This document shows, piece after piece, positions 1 through 8,921 of a stretch of DNA of 36,241 bases. Made by a program: the position numbers and the translations under genes. Source of the DNA: an uncultured Bacteroidota bacterium (GTDB taxonomy: Bacteria > Bacteroidota > Bacteroidia > Flavobacteriales > Flavobacteriaceae). The notes beneath the pieces are model-generated. The model searched no databases. It was not told where the DNA came from and saw nothing but the letters and a program-made list of their open reading frames with translations. Location of the stretch: NCBI GenBank assembly GCA_902517365.1, contig CABYCA010000003.1, positions 1-36,241 on the forward strand. Direction: 5' to 3'. Every line of letters begins with the position of its first letter. Position 1 is the first letter of the stretch.

Positions 1-84
1 GTTGAAAGTCAAAGATATAGATTATCAAAAAAACTTAAATTATCTAATGGGGAAGATCTAAATAGCTTTATTACGAAAATTTAA
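1..84 (+). CDS. C-terminal end of a LuxR-type HTH regulator (partial)
   Basis: An open frame enters from the left edge and ends at a TAA at 82-84, giving 27 residues. They contain ESQRYRLSKKLKL followed by a short Leu/Phe/Ile-rich tail. This resembles the recognition helix and tail of LuxR/GerE-type HTH domains at the C-terminus of Bacteroidetes sensor-regulators (beta-propeller or triple-tyrosine type), which often lie beside SusCD loci. The gene is on the same strand as the SusC gene and ends 98 bp before it, so it is a plausible local regulator. Only the tail is visible, so the sensor part and ligand are unknown. The assignment rests on a short motif. Confidence 0.6.
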   Translation, partial: VESQRYRLSKKLKLSNGEDLNSFITKI

Positions 85-89
85 TAAAT

Positions 90-112
90 CTACTGCAGTA
101 TATTTGCAGTAG
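90..112 (+). promoter_or_regulatory. Perfect 8-bp inverted repeat overlapping a -7 box upstream of susC-like gene
   Basis: CTACTGCA (90-97) and TGCAGTAG (105-112) are exact inverted repeats separated by 7 bp. The -7 element TATATTTG (99-106), a full match to the Bacteroidetes TAnnTTTG consensus, lies within the spacer and right arm. It could be an operator on the SusCD promoter. It could also be the terminator of the upstream regulator gene, because a T-rich run (113-120) follows. No convincing -33 TTG is seen at normal spacing. Confidence 0.5.
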
Positions 113-182
113 TTAATTTTTAAGTTTTATATAATAAAAGACATTATATTTAGTGATTATAAAAACTAATTAATAGATAATT

Positions 183-3100
183 ATGAAAAAAAATATATTT
201 CTATGTGCTTTGCTTTCTTTGACTTTTAGTCTTTCAGCAGTTGCACAGCAGATCACAGGATCAGTTAGTGATGATAGTGGAATACCTCTTCCTGGTGCTT
301 CAATTTTTGTACTAGGAACATCTCAAGGTACTACTACCGATTTTGATGGTAATTTCTCAATTGAAACTTCTCAAGGAGCCACGTTGGTATTTAGTTATGT
401 TGGATATGAAACACAGCAGATTGTTGTTGGATCGACATCCATAAATGTTCAATTAATCTCTGATAATACTCTTGATGAGGTTGTTGTAACAGCTTTAGGT
501 ATTTCAAGAGAAAAAAAATCACTTGGATATTCAGTGACAGAAGTTTCAGGAGATGAAGTTAATGTTATAAAGGATAATAATATTGCAAGCTCGCTTATAG
601 GAAAAGTTGCTGGTTTAAATATTACAAACTCAGGTATGATTGGTTCAGCATCTAGAATTACCTTAAGAGGTAACAATTCAGTAAATGGTATGAATCAAGC
701 ACTAATTGTAGTTGATGGTATTCCAATAAACGCTGACGGAATTGAGTCTGGCCAAAATGCTGACTACAGTTCTAAAGTTGTGGGTGGTGGTATAACAGAT
801 ATAAATGCAAATGATGTAGAATCGATATCTGTTTTGAAAGGCCCTAATGCATCTGCATTATATGGTTCAAGAGCAGGTAACGGTGTTATTCTTATTACCA
901 CTAAAACTGGTGCTCAAACTGAAGGTCTTGGAATTACTTTAAACTCTAATTTAACAGTTAATTCTGTTATGTTTCTTCCAGATTTTCAAAATGAGTATGC
1001 TCAAGGAACATTAGGAGCTCCATACACGGATATTGCAACTGATTTTGGTTCATCATCATGGGGTAGAATAATTGATGGTACGGAGCAAATGTATTTTGAT
1101 GGACTTCCTAGAAGAACTCAAGCATTTGAAAATAACGTAAGAGACTTTTTCGAAACTGGTATTACAGCCAATAATTCAATTTCAATTCAAAATGGTTCAG
1201 AGAATGGATCTCTTAGATTCTCATATACAAACAATGATACCCAAGGTGTAATTCCTGGTGCTTCGATGATTAGTCATAACTTTAATTTAAGAGGAATATT
1301 AAATCTTTCTGACAAATTATCGATTGATGCAAAAGCTACTTATTATACTCAGGAAGTTAATGGTCGTCAACAAATGGGTGGAGAAGGTATTTTAGGTACT
1401 GTTTACCAAATGCCTAGAACTGTTGATATTAAAGATCTTGAAAAGTATCAAGTTGATAACCCAGGTACTCCAGATGAATTTAAAGTTATAAATTATTCTG
1501 GTCCAAACTCTCAAACATCAAATCCATACTGGATGGCAAATCATGATGAGTACAACGAAAGAAGAAATAGATTCTTTGGTTTTGCAAAAATAAATTATGA
1601 ATTCACAGATTGGTTAAGTGCATTTGTAAGAGTTGGTACAGATATTACAAATACTACCGAAAAGGAAATCACTAAACCAGGACATCACTTTTACAGAGGC
1701 GGTAGAATGGATTTAGACATGATGACTTCAGGTGAACTAAACACAGATATAGTTTTTACGGCAAAACAAGATCTTACTAGTGATTTAAATGTTGTAATAA
1801 ATGCAGGTGGAAGTTTATCAAAAAGAACATATGAAGCTTTTAATCAATTTGGTGAAAACTTTAAAATTCCAACCAAATTTTTCTTAAACAATGCAGCTAA
1901 TCTTTTAGCACCTAGAGAAACTCCATTAACAATAAAGAAGGTAAATTCGGTTTTTGGTAGTGCTAACTTTGCATATCAAGATTTCTTATATGTAGACTTA
2001 ACTACAAGAACTGATTGGTCTTCTACATTAGGAGAAGAGAATAGGTCCTACACTTATAATTCAGCTTCAGTTTCAGCAATTTTAAACAGCATTGTTGATC
2101 CTGAACAGCAATTATTCAATCTATTGAAGCTAAGAGCTGGAGTTGCACAAGTTGGTAACGACACAGATCCATACCAACTTTATCAAACATTTGATGTACC
2201 TGGTCAAGGATATCTAGGGTTAACTACGTTAAGTGCTCCTAGCATAAAATTAAACGCAGATTTGAAACCTGAACAGGTAACATCTGTTGAGTTTGGACTT
2301 GAAGGTTCCATGCTTAACAATAGATTAAATTTTGATATCTCGATTTATGAAAAAGAAACAACTGACATGATATTCAATGTACCTGTTCCTGCTGCAACTG
2401 GTTTCCAGTTCTTCAAACAAAATGTAGGTAAGGTTTCCAACAAAGGTGTTGAAATTACATTAGGAGGAAGAATCGTTCAAAACAGTAAAATGGTTTGGGA
2501 TTCATCTTTCTTTTATTCAAAAAATGAAAATGAGCTATTAGAATTAATTGACGATTTAGAGACATTTACTTACATGTCTACAAATAGTGGAAATTTATCT
2601 TTAAGAGCACAAGTTGGTGGTACTATTGGTGATATCTACGGAAATGTAGTGGAAATGGAAAATGGTCAAATGAAATTAAGAGAAGATGGAAGGCCAACTG
2701 GATCTACACCTGATCAGTATTTAGGTACTGCTCAACCTGACTTTTTAGCAGGATGGACTAATACCATTAGATATGGTAACTACAGCCTGAGATTCCAAAT
2801 TGATGGAAGATTTGGTGGTCAGTTCTACTCAAATACTTCAGCTAATTTAGATAGCTCCGGTGTAAGTGAAAGATCACTTCAATACAGGAGTGGAGTAACA
2901 CTTAATGGTATTAACTCTGGATCTAATTCAGCTAATACAACTGAGATTACTGGACAAGAGTATTGGGGTTCAATGTCTGGAATTGCTGAAAACTATATTT
3001 ACGACCAGGACAATATAAGACTAAGGGAGTTGTCAATTGGATATCAAATTCCTGATACACAATCATTAGGTATCCAAAGCGCAACAATTCAACTTATAGG

Positions 3101-3245
3101 TAGAAATCTTTTCTTCTTCTCTAAGGATGCTCCTGATGTAGACCCAGAGATGACTCTGGCAACACAAATTGGTGGGCAAGGTATTAGCTTAAACAACCTA
3201 CCTTCATTAAGAAGCTTAGGTTTGAATCTTACATTAAACTTTTAA
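183..3245 (+). CDS. SusC/RagA-family TonB-dependent outer-membrane receptor
   Basis: The 1020-residue protein has the full SusC layout. A signal peptide ends near AVAQ (residues 19-22). A CarboxypepD_reg-like domain covers about 23-92 (ITGSVSD, FDGNFSI, SYVGYE). A TonB box (LDEVVVTALG) lies at 97-106. The plug domain follows, with the SusC signature ALIVVDGIPI at about 173-182, and then a 22-strand-type barrel ending in the terminal aromatic Phe of outer-membrane proteins. The family imports oligosaccharides or other large nutrients through the outer membrane using TonB energy, with a SusD lipoprotein as lid. The SusD partner starts 17 bp downstream, so the two form an operon. The 5' leader of about 100 bp carries a palindrome over a -7 box. 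The substrate cannot be read from the sequence. Confidence 0.95.
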   Translation: MKKNIFLCALLSLTFSLSAVAQQITGSVSDDSGIPLPGASIFVLGTSQGTTTDFDGNFSIETSQGATLVFSYVGYETQQIVVGSTSINVQLISDNTLDEVVVTALGISREKKSLGYSVTEVSGDEVNVIKDNNIASSLIGKVAGLNITNSGMIGSASRITLRGNNSVNGMNQALIVVDGIPINADGIESGQNADYSSKVVGGGITDINANDVESISVLKGPNASALYGSRAGNGVILITTKTGAQTEGLGITLNSNLTVNSVMFLPDFQNEYAQGTLGAPYTDIATDFGSSSWGRIIDGTEQMYFDGLPRRTQAFENNVRDFFETGITANNSISIQNGSENGSLRFSYTNNDTQGVIPGASMISHNFNLRGILNLSDKLSIDAKATYYTQEVNGRQQMGGEGILGTVYQMPRTVDIKDLEKYQVDNPGTPDEFKVINYSGPNSQTSNPYWMANHDEYNERRNRFFGFAKINYEFTDWLSAFVRVGTDITNTTEKEITKPGHHFYRGGRMDLDMMTSGELNTDIVFTAKQDLTSDLNVVINAGGSLSKRTYEAFNQFGENFKIPTKFFLNNAANLLAPRETPLTIKKVNSVFGSANFAYQDFLYVDLTTRTDWSSTLGEENRSYTYNSASVSAILNSIVDPEQQLFNLLKLRAGVAQVGNDTDPYQLYQTFDVPGQGYLGLTTLSAPSIKLNADLKPEQVTSVEFGLEGSMLNNRLNFDISIYEKETTDMIFNVPVPAATGFQFFKQNVGKVSNKGVEITLGGRIVQNSKMVWDSSFFYSKNENELLELIDDLETFTYMSTNSGNLSLRAQVGGTIGDIYGNVVEMENGQMKLREDGRPTGSTPDQYLGTAQPDFLAGWTNTIRYGNYSLRFQIDGRFGGQFYSNTSANLDSSGVSERSLQYRSGVTLNGINSGSNSANTTEITGQEYWGSMSGIAENYIYDQDNIRLRELSIGYQIPDTQSLGIQSATIQLIGRNLFFFSKDAPDVDPEMTLATQIGGQGISLNNLPSLRSLGLNLTLNF

Positions 3246-3262
3246 AATAACTACTGAAAATT

Positions 3263-4951
3263 ATGAAAAACAATTATTTTTTAACAACAATCGCTCTAAT
3301 GGCTTTGATGGTATCTTGTACAGAAGACTTTAACGAGATAAATGAAAAGCCAGATGCTTTAGCTCCTTCTGATGTTAGTGCAAAGTATTTTGTAACTAAT
3401 GCGCAAACAGGTCTATTTGCACCCAATCGATATCCTTTTTGGAGAGGTCCAATTATTCACTCAGATAGATATGCTGGTCACACAACCTTTGGCTATAAAT
3501 CTAACTGGTGGAATGATGGCTTAGGTTATAATTACAGCTCAGGGTTTACAAGTGCAGTACATGACGCCTGGTTCGCTAATTATAATAGCACATTAACTGC
3601 TTTTACAAATTTTGTAAAAGAAGGTGGTACTCTTGAGAATGAAAAGTATTATGCAATTGCATTGATAATGAAGGGACTCTATTATCAATACTATTCAGAT
3701 ACATTTGGAATGGTTCCAATGTCAGAAGCATCTAACCCTGATATTACTACTCCAAAATATGATACTCAACTAGAAATTTACAGTACTTTAATTTCTGATT
3801 TAGATGAAGCTATTTCATTAATAGGCAGTTCTCCTACTACAGGTTCAGGTGTTGATCAATTAACTGATAATGATCTTTTCTTTAATGGAGATCTGCAAGC
3901 ATGGAAACAACTTGCAAACAGTCTCAAGTTGAGACTTGCTTTAAGGGCATACGGAGCTCCTGGTGAAAACTTTACTGCTTCTGCTGTTTCTAGTGCAATT
4001 TCATCTGGTGTTCTTGCAGACAGAAATGCTCTGCTTGAAAGAGACTTAGAAATTAGTACATGGGTAAGTGCTGTATATGGTGATGTCTGGTATCCTTTTT
4101 ATGGAGGAGGTAACTGGCATCTTGCTAAAACATTGGTTGACGCTCTAAGAGATAACAACGACCCAAGACTTACTAAATATGCTAAACCTAGCAAGGGTGG
4201 TACTATTGAGTGGACAAAACCAACTGAGGGAGAAAGAGTAGCTTTATTTGACAAGCATGTAGCTTACTTAACAGGTATTCTGGATAGTGCAGGTGCTACA
4301 TATACGAAAACCTCTGATGGTGCTGGTGGATATACGATCACTATGCCAGAGAATACTAACTTTATTGGTCAACCTAGTAGATTAAATGGTCAAATTAAGC
4401 CAATGCTAGACAGAAAGTTATGGTCAGAGCCAGCAGATATTGTAACAAATGCACATAATTCTGGAAATCCAATTTATCCATTTGTTGTTATGACTGCTGC
4501 AGAAAGCCATTTTATGATAGCTGAAGCAATAACTAAAGGTCTTGCAAGCGGAAGTGCACAAACACATTATCAAACTGGTCTTAGACACGCTATGGCAATG
4601 TGGGATGTTCCGTCTGACCAGGCAGAGAGTTTTATTGCATCATCAGATATGGCTCTTCTTAATGGAAGCACTGATCAAAATTTAGAAAAAATTGCAACAC
4701 AAAGGTGGATGGCATTATTTACAAATGGATATGAAGCTTGGGCTGTAGTAAGAGATACTGGATATCCTACTGAATTAAGTGCTGGTGTTAGTGATGATGA
4801 TATTTTTGTTTTAGGTGATCTAAATGGTGATTATCCACAAAGACATAGATACGGTACGGGACCATATAACACAAATGGTGCTAATGTTGAACAAGCTAAC
4901 TCGGTTCAAGGGCCAGATCTTCAAGCAACAAAGCTTTGGTGGGCAAATTAA
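3263..4951 (+). CDS. SusD/RagB-family surface lipoprotein
   Basis: The 562-residue protein begins with a short signal and lipobox (MVSC, Cys19) followed by T-E-D. It is therefore a predicted lipoprotein exported to the cell surface. The rest resembles the SusD-like_2 branch: an N-terminal block with FNEINEKPD, a TPR-like helical part around YAIALIMKGLYYQYYSDTFG, and a C-terminal block with WMALFTNGYEAWAVVRDTGYP. SusD proteins bind the nutrient and cap the SusC channel. The gene follows the SusC gene by 17 bp and a strong hairpin terminator comes 80 bp after its stop, so this is a two-gene operon. Confidence 0.93.
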   Translation: MKNNYFLTTIALMALMVSCTEDFNEINEKPDALAPSDVSAKYFVTNAQTGLFAPNRYPFWRGPIIHSDRYAGHTTFGYKSNWWNDGLGYNYSSGFTSAVHDAWFANYNSTLTAFTNFVKEGGTLENEKYYAIALIMKGLYYQYYSDTFGMVPMSEASNPDITTPKYDTQLEIYSTLISDLDEAISLIGSSPTTGSGVDQLTDNDLFFNGDLQAWKQLANSLKLRLALRAYGAPGENFTASAVSSAISSGVLADRNALLERDLEISTWVSAVYGDVWYPFYGGGNWHLAKTLVDALRDNNDPRLTKYAKPSKGGTIEWTKPTEGERVALFDKHVAYLTGILDSAGATYTKTSDGAGGYTITMPENTNFIGQPSRLNGQIKPMLDRKLWSEPADIVTNAHNSGNPIYPFVVMTAAESHFMIAEAITKGLASGSAQTHYQTGLRHAMAMWDVPSDQAESFIASSDMALLNGSTDQNLEKIATQRWMALFTNGYEAWAVVRDTGYPTELSAGVSDDDIFVLGDLNGDYPQRHRYGTGPYNTNGANVEQANSVQGPDLQATKLWWAN

Positions 4952-5031
4952 TATTAAAGTAATAATGCTTAGCTCTAATATGTTGATTTTTGTTTAGTTA
5001 TTAATATTATTTGCTTAAGAAACATTGTTAC

Positions 5032-5064
5032 AAAAAACCTGTGGAGAAATCTACAGGTTTTTTT
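5032..5064. terminator. Bidirectional Rho-independent terminator
   Basis: The arms AAAAAACCTGT (5032-5042) and ACAGG plus seven T (5053-5064) pair perfectly. Three further pairs, one a G:T wobble, leave a GAAA tetraloop. A-run and T-run flanks make it work in both directions. It sits between the convergent SusD gene and the minus-strand SGNH hydrolase gene and probably ends both. Confidence 0.9.
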
Positions 5065-5069
5065 ATAAT

Positions 5070-5798
5070 TTAAAGTAAGTCTGTTATTGGTTTAACAAAG
5101 TTTGACCATATTAAATATCCCTCTTCATTAAGATGTAAACCATCATAGGTTAAATCACTTCTAAGCTGTCCTTTATTATCCACAAATAATGAATGTAAAT
5201 CAATAATAGAGTATAATCCTTTTTGTTGATTTTCAATTATAATTTTATTGATTCTCTTTATACTTTGATTATACAAATCATAATATTTATATGATTTCTT
5301 TTTGGATATTGGCAATAATGTCTGAATATAAACCTTAGTGTTACTAGAATTAGATTTAATTTTTTTGGCAATGTTTATAATATTATCTGCTATATAGCTC
5401 ACTGATGGTTTTTCAATTGTGTTATTATATAAATCATTTATACCTATTAATAGAAAGACAGCAGTTGGATTAGAATCTATAATTTCTCCCAACCTAGCAA
5501 TAACCCCATCTGTTGTATCCCCCCCAATTCCTCTATTCCTTATAATTGAGTTGTCTAATCTAGAGCTCCAGTCTTTACCCTCAGCAGTTATGCTATTACC
5601 TAAAAAAATTATATCACGATTATTTAATGGTGATGAATTAAATTGGCTTAACAATTTATTGTAGTTATTCTTACCCCAATCGTCATGATAAATAAGATGC
5701 TCATTATTCTTTGGTAAATATTCATAGATGTTTTTTTCTTGGCCAATTATTACTTGAGTGTTTATAATTAAGAATGTAACTAATAGATAATGATTCAT
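5070..5798 (-). CDS. SGNH/GDSL-family hydrolase (lipolytic or acetyl-esterase type)
   Basis: The 242-residue protein has an N-terminal signal-like segment (LLVTFLIINTQVIIG). All four SGNH blocks are visible: Ser69 in FLGNSIT, the Gly block RGIGGDTT (89-96), Asn121 in GIND, and the Asp219/His222 pair in DGLHLNEEGY. This resembles the GDSL_2 / PAF-acetylhydrolase-like esterases that Bacteroidetes often use to remove acetyl groups from glycans, though lysophospholipase activity is equally possible. It is convergent with the SusCD operon and divergent from a second SGNH gene 66 bp away. A periplasmic location is inferred. Confidence 0.88.
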   Translation of the reverse strand: MNHYLLVTFLIINTQVIIGQEKNIYEYLPKNNEHLIYHDDWGKNNYNKLLSQFNSSPLNNRDIIFLGNSITAEGKDWSSRLDNSIIRNRGIGGDTTDGVIARLGEIIDSNPTAVFLLIGINDLYNNTIEKPSVSYIADNIINIAKKIKSNSSNTKVYIQTLLPISKKKSYKYYDLYNQSIKRINKIIIENQQKGLYSIIDLHSLFVDNKGQLRSDLTYDGLHLNEEGYLIWSNFVKPITDLL

Positions 5799-5864
5799 TA
5801 TTAAATTTAATAAATGTTATTGTAAAGACTATTAATTTGAATTAACTTAATACAAATAAATTAA

Positions 5865-6647
5865 ATGAGAAAATTTTACGGATTTATAGTATTGATAATT
5901 CTAAACTCATGTTTATCAAGTGCTTCAGAATTAAACACTGGTGGATCAGAAACCTTTCCATTTTTAACAGTTAATGAAAGAATATTATTTATTGGAAATA
6001 GTTTTACATTTTACTGGAATCTTCCCTCTCAAGTTGAGAGAATGTCTATTGAAAGAGGTTTAAATTGGAATATTAGCCATTTTACGTTACCTTCAGCCAC
6101 ATTAAAAATACTTTGGAATAATCCAGATCTAAAATCTATTTTAGAGAGCGAGAAATTCGATCATGTGATTATTCAAGAGCATAGCACTAATATCCTAACA
6201 AATGCTAATGGTAACTCTGAATTTTACTTTGGTCAAATTTCTTCATTAATCCCTGATTCCACTCAAATTCATTTCTTCTCAACATGGATGTACCCGTCGA
6301 TGGAGCAGTTTAATACTAATAATGAGGAATATCCAATTGAGGAGAGTATTAAACAAATAATTAATGGAACTACTGTTAACATTATTCCAGTAGGCAGAGC
6401 ATTTAAACTATTTCAAGATAAATATCCGCAGTTTAATTTACTTATGGAAGATGATAAGCATCCAAACCCAAACGGATCATACCTTGCAAGTTGTATAATT
6501 TTTTCCCACCTAAGTTCACAATCTTCCTTAAACCTATCTAAAAGATATAAAGGGATTGATAGTAAAGGTGTAGATATATATTATAGTATTGTAGAAGATG
6601 AAGTTATAACCTTTCTTCAACAAATTTCTGATGAAGTAATTTTTTAA
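5865..6647 (+). CDS. SGNH-fold hydrolase lipoprotein (DUF4886-like)
   Basis: The 260-residue protein starts with a short lipoprotein signal (LNSC, Cys16). The N-terminal block ILFIGNSFTFYWNLP carries the likely catalytic Ser46. The C-terminal block DDKHPNPNGSYLASC carries Asp196/His199 in DxxH spacing. The GNSFT start is typical of the DUF4886-like branch of SGNH hydrolases, a different branch from the neighbouring minus-strand SGNH protein. The Gly and Asn blocks are less clear. Context next to SusCD and a GH18 gene suggests glycan deacylation, which is inference only. Confidence 0.75.
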   Translation: MRKFYGFIVLIILNSCLSSASELNTGGSETFPFLTVNERILFIGNSFTFYWNLPSQVERMSIERGLNWNISHFTLPSATLKILWNNPDLKSILESEKFDHVIIQEHSTNILTNANGNSEFYFGQISSLIPDSTQIHFFSTWMYPSMEQFNTNNEEYPIEESIKQIINGTTVNIIPVGRAFKLFQDKYPQFNLLMEDDKHPNPNGSYLASCIIFSHLSSQSSLNLSKRYKGIDSKGVDIYYSIVEDEVITFLQQISDEVIF

Positions 6648-6718
6648 AGAGTATGAACCATCAGAAATTCTAAATATGGATAATTTATAAATCGGATTAA
6701 AATTTAAGTCCAAATTAA

Positions 6719-7825
6719 TTAATCTTTAATGTAAATTTTTCTTTTGATTGCATCTAAAAGACCATCATTAGACAAATCTTCTCCTAGTTGCCAAAACATA
6801 ATGCCTTTCAAATCTTGATCAATAACATATTTGGCTTTAAGTGAAACAGATTCTTTATTATCAAATGATAAAAATTCATTTTTAGTTTTATTAAAAGCAT
6901 ATGGAGCTTTTGCAGTTTCGTCCCAATAATATTCAAATCCATCATCAAGATTATCAAGCTTACTAAAAGAAATGGCTCTTCTAAATTTAGCATTTTGAAA
7001 CAGGCCATTATTAATATCTGGGACATTTTCCCATATTCTACCATAAAATGCAGCTCCAACTATTATTTTACTTTTAGGTATCCCAATTTTAGTTAGATAT
7101 CTTACTGCACTGTCAACTGAATATGAATCTGTGTTAACTGAGTATAAGGGTGTATGATGACCTGTTTTTGTTTGATTATATAGATCATAACTCATTATAT
7201 TAACATGATCAACTAGAGGTATGACTTTATTCCAGTCAATTGACTTTTCAAGAAATGAATCAAAACCACCTGCAGCAAAACTTATTATATGTTCAGAAGC
7301 TAAATAATTATTTAATCTTATAATAAGGTCAGTAAAATTATCTTTGTCTTCATCTTGATACTTATGACCAGGGACACCAGGAATAACAGGGTATTCCCAG
7401 TCTAAGTCTATACCATCTAAATTATAATCTTCTAAAATTTTTGCTGTTGAAGAAGCAAATTCTTCTCTACCATCAGGTGTTGAGAAAACATCTGAACATG
7501 TTTTACATCCACCCCAGCCACCTAAAGCAACAAGAACTTTTAATTTTGGATATTTATTCTTTAAGTTAACTAAATGAACTATTGTTAAGCTATCCTCCTC
7601 GTTATCAACTGCTAACTTACTACCTTTTAAATGAAGGAAACTATAAATTAACTGAGTTACCCCGTTTAAATCGTACTGATCAATTAAATCTTTTCCTCCG
7701 GGATAGTATGCGATAATTTCTTTTTCATCAATATTATTTTCTCTTATACTTGGGTTATTGCAACTAGTTAAAAAAGCGAATATTAGACAAAATGTAAGTG
7801 GTTTTTTAATAAATAAATTTATCAT
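6719..7825 (-). CDS. GH18-family glycoside hydrolase lipoprotein (chitinase-like)
   Basis: The 368-residue protein has a lipoprotein signal (FLTSC, Cys22). It then has a single GH18 TIM barrel: ALGGWGG at 100-106 matches the family SxGG region, and DGIDLDWEYP at 137-146 is the DxxDxDxE catalytic motif with Glu144 as the acid. Family members cleave beta-1,4 bonds next to N-acetylglucosamine in chitin, chito-oligosaccharides or N-glycans, using the substrate acetamido group. There is no carbohydrate-binding module, so short soluble substrates are more likely than solid chitin. The ATG is only 15 bp from a terminator hairpin that ends the upstream tRNA. Confidence 0.92.
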   Translation of the reverse strand: MINLFIKKPLTFCLIFAFLTSCNNPSIRENNIDEKEIIAYYPGGKDLIDQYDLNGVTQLIYSFLHLKGSKLAVDNEEDSLTIVHLVNLKNKYPKLKVLVALGGWGGCKTCSDVFSTPDGREEFASSTAKILEDYNLDGIDLDWEYPVIPGVPGHKYQDEDKDNFTDLIIRLNNYLASEHIISFAAGGFDSFLEKSIDWNKVIPLVDHVNIMSYDLYNQTKTGHHTPLYSVNTDSYSVDSAVRYLTKIGIPKSKIIVGAAFYGRIWENVPDINNGLFQNAKFRRAISFSKLDNLDDGFEYYWDETAKAPYAFNKTKNEFLSFDNKESVSLKAKYVIDQDLKGIMFWQLGEDLSNDGLLDAIKRKIYIKD

Positions 7826-7840
7826 TATATAAAAATAAAA

Positions 7841-7875
7841 AAAACGGCTACATTTTATAAAAGTATAACCGTTTT
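7841..7875 (-). terminator. Terminator downstream of tRNA-fMet
   Basis: On the minus strand, AAAACGG and CCGTTTT form the base of a hairpin that extends through further A:T and G:T pairs and is followed by a T run. It starts 10 nt after the 3' end of the tRNA and ends 15 nt before the GH18 ATG. Confidence 0.75.
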
Positions 7876-7885
7876 ATTATCATAG

Positions 7886-7958
<73 letters not shown>

Positions 7959-8020
7959 ATTTGAAGTGCAAATATAGTAAACTTTCATTACTTAGTTTTA
8001 AAGCATTGAATTTAAGTAGT

Positions 8021-8028
8021 TATCTTTG
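8021..8028 (+). promoter_or_regulatory. -7 promoter box for era-der
   Basis: TATCTTTG is a perfect match to the Bacteroidetes -7 consensus and lies only 5 nt before the era ATG. Transcription would begin at or within a few bases of the start codon, giving a leaderless or nearly leaderless mRNA. Confidence 0.6.
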
Positions 8029-8033
8029 CCGAA

Positions 8034-8921
8034 ATGTCTGATAATAAACATAAAGCTGGATTTGTTTCAATAATTGGTAGGCCAAATGTTGGTAAATCAA
8101 CTTTGATAAACTCTTTAATGAAAGAGAAACTATCTATAATAACATCAAAGGCTCAAACTACTCGACACAGAATCAGGGGGATAATAAATGAAGATGATTA
8201 TCAAATTGTTTTGTCTGACACTCCAGGAATATTAGACCCAAGTTATAAGCTCCAAGAGGCAATGATGAATTTTATTAAAGAAACTTTGATAGATTCTGAT
8301 TTTTTGGTAATTGTTGAAGAAGTTGGTAATAAAGAATCATTTGATGAGTCTTTAGTTAAAAAATTAAACTCCTTTAAAATTCCAATAATTTTATTAATTA
8401 ATAAAATTGATCTTTCCAGTCAACAAGAGTTAGAGGATTCAATATCTCATTGGAAAGCAATTTTTTCAGATATAGATATTTATCCTGTATCTGCAATTGA
8501 GGGATTCTTTGTTAATGAATTAATTGAGATTTTTAAAGAGAAACTCCCTCTGTCCCCTCCATTTTTTCCTAAAGATCAATTTACAGACAGACCTGAGAGA
8601 TTCTTTGTAAACGAGTCTATAAGAGAACAAATTCTAATTCATTATGATAAAGAGGTTCCATACTCTGTTGAGGTAATTACTGAAGACTTTAAGGAATCAC
8701 CAAAAATTATCAAAATCAGATCTTTAATTCTAGTAGAGAGAGAGTCACAAAAAGGAATTTTGATAGGTCATAAAGGATCTGCATTAAAGAGAGTTGCAAC
8801 AAAGGCAAGAAATAATCTTGAGAAATTTTTTGGAAAGAAAATATTTTTAGAAGTATTTATCAAAGTAAAAAAGAACTGGAGAAATGATCCCTCTTCTTTA
8901 AAAAAATTTGGGTATAGTTAA
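8034..8921 (+). CDS. era: GTPase Era
   Basis: Era is a GTPase that binds the 3' end of 16S rRNA and helps assemble the 30S subunit. The 295-residue protein has the full set of motifs: G1 GRPNVGKS (15-22), the switch region TTRHRI (42-47), G3 DTPG (62-65), G4 NKID (123-126) and G5 SAI (153-155). The C-terminal KH domain contains GILIGHKGSALKR and ends in VKKNWRND. Length is normal. der begins on the base right after the stop codon, so the two GTPase genes are co-transcribed and probably translationally coupled. Confidence 0.97.
   Translation: MSDNKHKAGFVSIIGRPNVGKSTLINSLMKEKLSIITSKAQTTRHRIRGIINEDDYQIVLSDTPGILDPSYKLQEAMMNFIKETLIDSDFLVIVEEVGNKESFDESLVKKLNSFKIPIILLINKIDLSSQQELEDSISHWKAIFSDIDIYPVSAIEGFFVNELIEIFKEKLPLSPPFFPKDQFTDRPERFFVNESIREQILIHYDKEVPYSVEVITEDFKESPKIIKIRSLILVERESQKGILIGHKGSALKRVATKARNNLEKFFGKKIFLEVFIKVKKNWRNDPSSLKKFGYS

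Noticed and set aside
6808..7059. 83-codon minus-strand frame within the GH18 gene
   Set aside because: It is an out-of-frame reading of the GH18 gene on the same strand, with low-complexity Leu/Ile/Met composition.
7998..8020. -33 TTG for the era promoter at 8006-8008
   Set aside because: It is only 12 bp from the -7 box, shorter than the spacing reported for Bacteroidetes promoters, so I did not call it.
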